Source: Clostridia bacterium
Lineage (GTDB): Bacteria > Bacillota > Clostridia > Christensenellales > Aristaeellaceae
Assembly (NCBI GenBank): GCA_017458865.1
Contig: JAFSZW010000299.1
Location: forward strand, 1 to 12,736
Reading direction: 5' to 3'
DNA length: 12,736 nucleotides
Under the pieces are notes generated by a model. The model saw nothing but the letters and a program-made list of their open reading frames with translations, had not been told where the DNA came from and made no database searches. Of the stretch, positions 7,541-12,736 are shown in pieces; position 1 is the stretch's first letter; every line of letters starts with the position of its first letter. Made by a program: the position numbers and the translations under genes.

Positions 7541-7650
7541 CTGTTAAAATCTGCAGGTTCCGACAGGCATCCTCGGTGACATCCCGGGTCCATCGGATTG
7601 ATTATAGCAACTTATTTCCTTTTACTATGCTTCGACTATGGAGGAAAAAC

Positions 7651-8454
7651 ATGAACGATTTTATGAAGAACTTCTCCCTTGAGGGCAAGGTTGCCCTGGT
7701 AACCGGTGCTTCCTACGGCATTGGCTTCGCAATTGCTACGGCACTTTCAGCTGCCGGCGCCACCATCGTTTTCAATGATATCAAGCAGGAACTGGTTGAT
7801 AAGGGACTGGCTGCCTATGAGGAGAAGGGCATCAAGGCATACGGTTATGTCTGTGATGTGACAAATGAGGAACAGGTCACGGCCATGATTGCCAAGATCA
7901 AGGAAGATGTGGGTATTGTTGATATTCTTGTCAACAATGCGGGCATCATCAAGCGCATCCCAATGATTGAGATGAGCGCTGAGGACTTCCGCAAGGTCAT
8001 TGATGTTGACCTGAACGCGCCGTTCATCGTATCAAAGGCCTGCATCCCCGGCATGATCGAGAAGGGACACGGCAAGATCATCAACATCTGCTCCATGATG
8101 TCTGAACTCGGCCGTGAGACGGTTTCCGCATATGCGGCAGCAAAGGGCGGCCTCAAGATGCTGACCAGGAACATCTGCTCTGAGTATGGCGAGGCCAACA
8201 TTCAGTGCAACGGCATCGGACCCGGATACATTGAGACCCCGCAGACTGCGCCGCTGCGTGAGCGTCAGCCGGACGGCAGCCGTCATCCGTTTGATCAGTT
8301 CATCGTTTCCAAGACACCGGCCGCCCGCTGGGGCACCACCGATGATCTCAAGGGACCGGCAGTCTTCCTTGCCTCCGATGCGTCCAACTTCGTCAACGGC
8401 CACATTCTCTATGTGGACGGCGGCATCCTGGCCTACATCGGAAAACAGCCGTAA
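7651..8454 (+). CDS. kduD: KduD-type short-chain dehydrogenase (2-deoxy-D-gluconate 3-dehydrogenase / gluconate 5-dehydrogenase family)
   Basis: The enzyme is predicted to reduce 2,5-diketo-3-deoxygluconate to 2-keto-3-deoxygluconate with NAD(P)H, the step after KduI. At 267 residues it is a classical SDR: glycine-rich TGASYGIG (18-25), an acidic D43 after beta-2 that suggests NAD(H) preference, NNAG (95-98), and catalytic S148, Y161 and K165 (YAAAK). The C terminus has NGHILYVDGG, typical of the family. The ATG at 7651 is chosen because GGAGGAAA sits 4 bases before it. Longer in-frame starts from 7576 would translate spacer DNA. The sequence alone could equally be called gluconate 5-dehydrogenase; the KduI neighbour decides the name. 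A strong terminator follows. Confidence 0.85.
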   Translation: MNDFMKNFSLEGKVALVTGASYGIGFAIATALSAAGATIVFNDIKQELVDKGLAAYEEKGIKAYGYVCDVTNEEQVTAMIAKIKEDVGIVDILVNNAGIIKRIPMIEMSAEDFRKVIDVDLNAPFIVSKACIPGMIEKGHGKIINICSMMSELGRETVSAYAAAKGGLKMLTRNICSEYGEANIQCNGIGPGYIETPQTAPLRERQPDGSRHPFDQFIVSKTPAARWGTTDDLKGPAVFLASDASNFVNGHILYVDGGILAYIGKQP

Positions 8455-8469
8455 TCAACAGGATAATGT

Positions 8470-8510
8470 GGAGAGTTGTTGCTTTTCAGAAGGCAACAGC
8501 TCTCCTTTTT
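8470..8510 (+). terminator. Rho-independent terminator after kduD
   Basis: The stem starts GGAGAG, then has a T-G wobble and TGTTGC, paired with GCAACA and CTCTCC around a loop near 8483-8492. It is followed directly by TTTTT (8506-8510). The stem of about 13 pairs with a U-run is a textbook intrinsic terminator. It separates the hexuronate genes from the next block. Confidence 0.92.
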
Positions 8511-8564
8511 CATTATGCTGTACGCTATGATCCTGCGCGCGGAACATTTTGAAAAAGAACGGCT

Positions 8565-8593
8565 TTGACAGTATCCGGTTAGTAGATTATAAT
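8565..8593 (+). promoter_or_regulatory. Perfect consensus sigma-A promoter
   Basis: TTGACA (8565-8570) and TATAAT (8588-8593) are separated by exactly 17 bases. The predicted start of transcription is near 8600, leaving a leader of about 107 bases before the ATG at 8708. A full match at both hexamers with ideal spacing suggests strong or housekeeping-type expression of the fused exported protein, probably together with the following gene. No other promoter in the window is as clear. Confidence 0.85.
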
Positions 8594-8599
8594 CATATC

Positions 8600-8707
8600 G
8601 TGAACAGTAGATGACGGAAAAAATGAGGACCGTTCAGAAATCGTCATGAACGCCGGCAACAGTTGACCGGTACAAAAAGTACTTTCGTCATAAAGGATGG
8701 ATGTATT
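8600..8707 (+). other. Leader region of the exported fusion gene
   Basis: This is the predicted untranslated leader between the consensus promoter and the ATG at 8708. It holds small possible hairpins: CGTTC and GAACG around a 12-base loop (8631-8652), and GTAC paired with GTAC around AAAAA (8671-8683). AAGGATGG near 8694-8701 serves as ribosome site. I recognise no riboswitch class and no terminator-like structure in it. Confidence 0.35.
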
Positions 8708-10417
8708 ATGAAAAAGATACTTGTCACATGGCTGCTCATTGCCATGCTGTTATGGGGCATTGGATCTGCAATGGCAGCCGGTGAGAATGCAGCGCCGCTC
8801 AATTTCACATATGCGGAATATCCGCTGGAACGTGCAGGGATTGCCCTGCATCTTGACCGCATGTGCGTTGAGGGAATGGAACCGGAGCAGAACATTCTGC
8901 TTGTCCATGGCGTCACCTATTCTTCCCATGAATTCGATGTTGATTACGAGGATTACAGCCTTGTGCGTGCACTTGCGAAGGAAGGGTTTGCTGTCTGGCG
9001 TCTGGATATCGCCGGATTTGGGCAGTCAGGGGAAGTTGCGGACGGTTTTCTGCCGGATTCAGACTATGCGGCTGAGGATATCAGTGCCGCGGCAGAAAAG
9101 ATCTGCGAGGTCTCAGGACAGGATAAAATTGATGTGCTGGGATGGAGCTGGGGAACTGTTACCGCCAGCCGTTTTGCGGCGAATCATCCGGAACACCTTG
9201 ACAGGCTTATTCTGTATGCGCCAATCCTGACCGGGATTGGGAAGTTTGAGGTCAGTGAACCTTTCCATCACAACACGTGGGAGCATGCAGCGGATGATTT
9301 CCAGCGGAATGAGTCAGGCCAATTTGATGACAGCATCACAGATCCCGTTGAGATTGAGATGCTCTGTTCAAGCAGCTGGCATTATGACCGGGAATCAAGC
9401 CCCAATGGGGGTCGGCGGGATATCTGTATTGATCAGAGCGAGTCCCTGATTGATCTGACAAAGATCACGGTACCGACACTGGTTATATGTGGCGATAAGG
9501 ACCCGTATTTGAACTATGACAGGGTTTATTCGGCACTGAATGATCTGCCGGATGGTTCAGCGCTTGAGGTGATTCAGGGCGCATCCCATGTTGCATATAT
9601 TGAAAAGCCGTATCACCAGGATTTTCAAAACAGGGTGATCAGTTTTCTTTTACAGACGGCTGAATCTGCCAGCAGCGAAAGCGTGCTTGACCGTATCCTC
9701 GAATCCGGTGTGCTGAAAGTTGGAACAGCGGGCGATTACCAGCCGATGTCCTATCTGGATCCGGTGAGCAATACCTATGTGGGCTTTGATGCAGCGCTTG
9801 CCGAAAACCTGGCTGCGGCTCTGGGCGTAAAGGTGGAGTATGTGAAGACCTCCTGGCCGACGCTCATGGAGGATACACTGGCCGGAAAATTTGACCTGGC
9901 GATCTGCGGCATTACCATTACAAGTGCGCGCAAGGAACAGGCGCTGATGTCAGAGGGTTATCTTGGAAACGGGAAGACTGTTCTGTGCCGCGCAGAGGAT
10001 GCGGACAAATACACTTCCCTTGAGGCCATTAATCGGCCCGAGGTCCGGGTGATGGAGAATCCCGGCGGGCTCAATGAGAAATTTGCCCGCGAAAATCTTC
10101 CGGATGCCACCCTGATCATCCATGATGTGAATCAGGAGATTCCTGGCCTTGTCGCCTCCGGTGAAGCGGATGTCATGATTACGGAGATCATGGAGGCAGG
10201 CTTTTACGTCGGACAGGACAGTCGGCTTGCAGCACCGCTGATTTATGAGCCGTTCACAAATGGTCAGCTGGGCGTCCTGATGCCGAAAGGTTCTGAGGAC
10301 CTGCTTGATTATGTGAATGCTTTCCTCGACGAGGAAAAGGCAAATGGACACATGGATGAGCGTGCAGATGAATACATTTACAAGTATATTGATGAGAAAC
10401 TGGATGAAGCAGCGTGA
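8708..10417 (+). CDS. Exported alpha/beta hydrolase fused to a cyclohexadienyl dehydratase (PheC)-like solute-binding fold
   Basis: This 569-residue protein has three parts. Residues 1-23 are a Sec signal peptide (MKK, hydrophobic core, SAMA cleavage site) without a lipobox. Residues about 30-318 form an alpha/beta hydrolase: oxyanion HG at 67-68, nucleophile elbow GWSWG at 145-149 (S147), likely acid D265 in GDKDP, and base H294 in GASH. Residues about 325-560 form a type II solute-binding fold with VGTAGDYQP, TSWPTLM (W383) and NPGGLNEKFARENL (E457). These match my memory of PheC from Pseudomonas, whose W and E in these motifs take part in catalysis. PheC makes phenylpyruvate from prephenate, or phenylalanine from arogenate. 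No ABC permease or ATPase gene is nearby, which fits an enzyme better than a transport receptor. The start at 8708 gives the signal peptide; upstream in-frame TTG at 8663 is unlikely. The true substrates are unknown. Confidence 0.8.
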   Translation: MKKILVTWLLIAMLLWGIGSAMAAGENAAPLNFTYAEYPLERAGIALHLDRMCVEGMEPEQNILLVHGVTYSSHEFDVDYEDYSLVRALAKEGFAVWRLDIAGFGQSGEVADGFLPDSDYAAEDISAAAEKICEVSGQDKIDVLGWSWGTVTASRFAANHPEHLDRLILYAPILTGIGKFEVSEPFHHNTWEHAADDFQRNESGQFDDSITDPVEIEMLCSSSWHYDRESSPNGGRRDICIDQSESLIDLTKITVPTLVICGDKDPYLNYDRVYSALNDLPDGSALEVIQGASHVAYIEKPYHQDFQNRVISFLLQTAESASSESVLDRILESGVLKVGTAGDYQPMSYLDPVSNTYVGFDAALAENLAAALGVKVEYVKTSWPTLMEDTLAGKFDLAICGITITSARKEQALMSEGYLGNGKTVLCRAEDADKYTSLEAINRPEVRVMENPGGLNEKFARENLPDATLIIHDVNQEIPGLVASGEADVMITEIMEAGFYVGQDSRLAAPLIYEPFTNGQLGVLMPKGSEDLLDYVNAFLDEEKANGHMDERADEYIYKYIDEKLDEAA

Positions 10418-10475
10418 CTTATTATCTGGAGAGTAACTTTGTCAGATTCTAATGAACAGAACGGAGGTTTGTACC

Positions 10476-11648
10476 ATGAAAAAATTACTTGTCTTCATTA
10501 TTGCAATGATGCTGGTTCTGCCTGCTATCGCTGAGACAGTTGAGACATTTGAGTGGACCCGTGAAGGAACGTTCATAGATGATCAGCAGAATATGCTTTC
10601 TGTTATGGCTTCCTATGATGAAAGCAAACCGGGCTGGTATGTAGGATGTATGCTTGGCGATAATATGTATGGTTCAATCATCCAGCAGGAGGGCGATACA
10701 CTCCATGGCAACATTGTTCCCGAATATGAGCAGGGAGAGTTTATCGTCACGGTTTCTGAGGAAGGTGAAGAGGGACTGCTTCTGACCGTTCCGGATGGAA
10801 CCACCTATTCCTTTGTCCCCTATGAGATTCCGGAGGCATCCATAACCGTGACGATCAACACGGATGGACTTGGTCAGATTGCATACGCTTTGGGTGGTGA
10901 AACGCCTGAGTTTGATGAGGAGTATCCGTCGCAGTCTGCATATATTGGGCTGGCGGAGCCGGCAACCTATGTCTTTGCCGCAAAAGCGGATGACGGCTGG
11001 CAGTTTGTCAAATGGCAAAAGGATGGCGTAACCATTTCAAACGAGGCACAGATCACAGTTGATGTAACGGAATCGGCTGAATATGTCGCTGTCTTTGCTA
11101 CTTCCAGCGGATATGCCGGTGAGCCTGTTACCGATGTTGAATCAGCCAAAACAATAGGTGATGTACTTGCGCTGCCGAGCAGTGGATATACCGCATATGA
11201 GAATGTTTTTGTCTGGGCGTTTGAACTGAATGATACGGTTTATCGCGCGATTGCAGACACGTCTAAGGAAACATCTGATGCGATTTTTGACCTTGAATAT
11301 GATGATCCCGAATATCAGGCAAAGTTTAACGCGCTGGTTGCCCCGCTGGCGATTAAGAGGATTGAAAACCTGAGTGAACAGATTCCCACCCAGGAGGAAA
11401 TGAATGCGGTGGTAGGCAAGACCGGTGAGTATCTGCTTAACAACGGATGGAGCTGCAGCGGCTGGAACCTGGATGAGATGGAGTTTTACATGGACCATGG
11501 TCCGTTCCGTTACAGGATGATCTTTGCCGGCGAAGTCAAGAATGCAGAATCATTCGATGATTACGAAGATTTAAAACCGCTGACGGTCGTCTCTGTCGCC
11601 TATTATGGAATCGGGGATGCTACATCTCTTGAGGAAGAAGAGGAATAA
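10476..11648 (+). CDS. Exported protein with divergent InlB B-repeat-like segment
   Basis: The function is unknown. This acidic 390-residue protein begins with a Sec signal peptide (MKKLLVFIIAMMLVLPAIA, cut after A19). Residues about 121-208 resemble one divergent InlB B-repeat (beta-grasp) unit: SITVTINTDGLGQI, then YVFAAKADDGWQFVKWQKDG, then ITVDVTESAEYVAVF. Residues 220-390 form a separate, unrecognised alpha/beta region that ends in EEEEE. No sortase motif, lipobox or membrane anchor is seen, so it is probably secreted or non-covalently held. The ATG at 10476 is chosen because GGAGGT lies about 9 bases upstream and a signal peptide follows at once. An ATG at 10452 would place residues before the signal. 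It starts 58 bases after the fused hydrolase gene and probably shares its promoter. Confidence 0.7.
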   Translation: MKKLLVFIIAMMLVLPAIAETVETFEWTREGTFIDDQQNMLSVMASYDESKPGWYVGCMLGDNMYGSIIQQEGDTLHGNIVPEYEQGEFIVTVSEEGEEGLLLTVPDGTTYSFVPYEIPEASITVTINTDGLGQIAYALGGETPEFDEEYPSQSAYIGLAEPATYVFAAKADDGWQFVKWQKDGVTISNEAQITVDVTESAEYVAVFATSSGYAGEPVTDVESAKTIGDVLALPSSGYTAYENVFVWAFELNDTVYRAIADTSKETSDAIFDLEYDDPEYQAKFNALVAPLAIKRIENLSEQIPTQEEMNAVVGKTGEYLLNNGWSCSGWNLDEMEFYMDHGPFRYRMIFAGEVKNAESFDDYEDLKPLTVVSVAYYGIGDATSLEEEEE

Positions 11649-11680
11649 GTATCAGTGCCTGTTCTATAAGAATCGCTTCT

Positions 11681-11709
11681 TTGCTTTGTGTGAGAAGCCT
11701 GATTATAAT
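11681..11709 (+). promoter_or_regulatory. Possible sigma-A promoter with perfect -10
   Basis: TATAAT (11704-11709) has TTGCTT (11681-11686) 17 bases upstream. The -10 is perfect, but the -35 matches only three of six. If active, the transcript would start near 11716, pass the hairpin at 11743-11768 within about 30 bases, and could reach the cytidylyltransferase gene only by read-through. Confidence 0.35.
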
Positions 11710-11742
11710 TGAACCAGGTTTTTAATGTTAATGATTTAAAGC

Positions 11743-11773
11743 TCAGGCAGTCATCTGAGACTGCCTGACTTTC
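11743..11773 (+). terminator. Hairpin terminator candidate
   Basis: TCAGGCAGTC (11743-11752) pairs perfectly with GACTGCCTGA (11759-11768) around a 6-base loop, and CTTTCT follows. The 10-pair GC-rich stem is strong but the U-run is short and broken. It most likely ends the transcript of the exported-protein gene about 95 bases upstream. An attenuator for the downstream gene is also possible. Confidence 0.6.
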
Positions 11774-11876
11774 TGATGTTCCGCACCGGAGCGAGAAAGG
11801 TTCGACAGCGGATTCCATCAAAACCCAGGTTCATGGCTGCAGACGATTCAACCATAATCCGGAAGCGTCTTCATTG

Positions 11877-11923
11877 ATAATGTCCGGCGACATTATGCAT
11901 TAAAAACAGCGGCATGTAATGTC
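11877..11923. promoter_or_regulatory. Inverted repeat plus third half-site, possible operator
   Basis: ATAATGTC (11877-11884) and its exact complement GACATTAT (11889-11896) flank CGGC. The core TAATGTC recurs at 11917-11923 in direct orientation, within GTAATGTC. Two opposed half-sites and one further copy, some 90-135 bases before the cytidylyltransferase start, look like a regulator-binding region. No known operator is matched, and no U-run supports a terminator. Confidence 0.4.
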
Positions 11924-12012
11924 ATCAGAGCTTTGCAGTTTCGTTATTCATCATAACTGAAAAGAAGGGAGCTCGGTATTCAGATCCATCAGAAAACCGA
12001 TAACGAGAATAT

Positions 12013-12736
12013 ATGAATATCGTCATTATTTTGGCTGGAGGGATTGGAAAGCGATATGGTGCAACCATTCCCAAACAGTATACGCTGATTGCAGGTAGAC
12101 CCATGATTGATTATGTTATTGATGCTGTCAGGGATTCCAAGAAAACAGATAAAACCATAGTCGTCATGGACAGACAGTGGATTCATTATTCTGAGAAGCT
12201 GGTCCAGTCTGATTTTGATTTTGCGCCTCATGGGATCACGAGGTGTGAGTCATTGTATCAGGGTTTATCCAGGATTCGTGAAAGCTATAACTGTGAGAAA
12301 GTCGTCGTTGTCGATGCGGTACGGCCGTTTATCACAGGGAAACTGATTGACGAGTATTTCCATCTGCTGGATAAATATGATGCTGTGATTACAGCAGAGC
12401 GGATTACAGGTGGGTTTACAGATATCCATAACAGGAATCTGGACCGGAATGATTACATTATTACCCAGTCACCGGAAGGTTTTCGATTTGAACTGCTGTG
12501 GGAATCATATGACAGGCATTTTCCCTATCAGGAAACAGCTGGCATGCTCCCGGAAGAGTCCAGCAGGTATTATAACTGGGATTTCAAAAACAATCTGAAG
12601 ATCACCTACGATTTCGAGATGTATTATGCTGAGGCATTGCTCAAAAACCTTGGCGGACTGGATCATAGTATAGCCTTTTTTGATAAAAGTATTCTGATTA
12701 CGAATGGAATCCGCAACTTCTTTCTTCGCTGGAAAA
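12013..12736 (+). CDS. TarI/IspD-family cytidylyltransferase, 3' end beyond the window
   Basis: The first 241 residues are present and no stop is reached. The family transfers CMP from CTP to a sugar-alcohol or polyol phosphate: ribitol-5-phosphate for TarI (wall teichoic acid or capsule), methylerythritol phosphate for IspD (isoprenoids). Visible are the nucleotide loop LAGGIGKRYG (7-16) with PKQY (20-23), VDAVRPF (100-106), TQSPEGF (151-157, usually TQTPQ) and the late YAEALL helix (206-211). DAVRPF and RQWIHYSEKL look more like TarI than IspD. IspD-type enzymes normally end soon after the YAEALL helix, whereas this frame runs at least 28 residues further, so a C-terminal extension or second domain is possible. 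The ribosome site is weak. The coding sequence appears more AT-rich than the genes to the left. Confidence 0.8.
   Translation, partial: MNIVIILAGGIGKRYGATIPKQYTLIAGRPMIDYVIDAVRDSKKTDKTIVVMDRQWIHYSEKLVQSDFDFAPHGITRCESLYQGLSRIRESYNCEKVVVVDAVRPFITGKLIDEYFHLLDKYDAVITAERITGGFTDIHNRNLDRNDYIITQSPEGFRFELLWESYDRHFPYQETAGMLPEESSRYYNWDFKNNLKITYDFEMYYAEALLKNLGGLDHSIAFFDKSILITNGIRNFFLRWK

Larger units (their letters stand above)
11649..12012. other. Gene-free stretch of 364 bases
   Basis: No plausible gene was found on either strand; the longest ATG-started frames I traced on the + strand are about 14 codons and lack ribosome sites. The stretch holds a hairpin terminator candidate, a possible promoter at 11681-11709, and an inverted repeat with an extra half-site further right. 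It is visibly more AT-rich than the coding regions to the left. Confidence 0.6.

Noticed and set aside
7576..7650. A longer start for the KduD-type dehydrogenase
   Set aside because: The 25 added residues translate spacer DNA; the GGAGGAAA site before 7651 and normal SDR length favour the shorter form.
9678..10417. The solute-binding fold as part of an amino-acid ABC importer
   Set aside because: No permease or ATPase gene adjoins it, the domain has no lipobox anchor, and its motifs are closer to cyclohexadienyl dehydratase; a binding role is not excluded.
11801..11822. A GGTTCGA motif like a tRNA T-loop
   Set aside because: No matching T-stem, acceptor stem, anticodon arm or CCA context is found around it.
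1..12736. CRISPR arrays, insertion sequences or prophage genes
   Set aside because: No regularly spaced repeats, transposase or integrase motifs, or terminal inverted repeats with flanking duplications were seen.

Overview
The window reads as a chromosomal segment of a Gram-positive anaerobe of the Bacillota, most likely a clostridial lineage. Evidence is the dnaN-recF pair, strong AGGAGG-type ribosome sites, Sec signal peptides of Gram-positive type, a CvpA-family protein, a DUF5711-like protein and a TarI/IspD-type cytidylyltransferase. Base composition looks close to 50% GC by eye. The lineage below phylum is inference. Every gene called here lies on the + strand.

Replication end (1-2485): dnaN (beta clamp) and recF stand 30 bases apart, with no yaaA (S4-domain) gene between them and no gyrB after recF. 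Directly after the recF stop codon is a dense cluster of six DnaA-box-like 9-mers. One is a perfect TTATCCACA; four point one way and two the other, with roughly helical spacing. This is a good candidate for an origin element or another DnaA-binding locus.

Envelope block (2486-6620): a single-pass protein with a beta-propeller-like outer part (DUF5711-like), a CvpA-family membrane protein, a large polytopic GT-C-like membrane protein and a 76-residue protein of unknown role. The last three are nearly contiguous or overlapping and are probably co-transcribed.

Hexuronate block (6667-8510): kduI and a kduD-type short-chain dehydrogenase carry out consecutive steps of unsaturated uronate (pectin or glycosaminoglycan) breakdown. 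A strong intrinsic terminator follows. A second perfect DnaA box lies between the two genes.

Secreted block (8565-11773): a fully consensus promoter (TTGACA, 17 bases, TATAAT) precedes an unusual exported two-domain protein. It is an alpha/beta hydrolase fused to a solute-binding-protein fold that closely resembles cyclohexadienyl dehydratase (PheC). The next gene is an exported protein with a divergent InlB B-repeat-like segment. A hairpin closes the block.

Right end (11774-12736): a gene-free stretch of about 360 bases holds a perfect inverted repeat and a third copy of its half-site. It leads into a TarI/IspD-like cytidylyltransferase that runs off the window.

The most interesting items are the hydrolase-PheC-like fusion and the DnaA-box cluster after recF. 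I saw no CRISPR array, tRNA, rRNA or insertion sequence.
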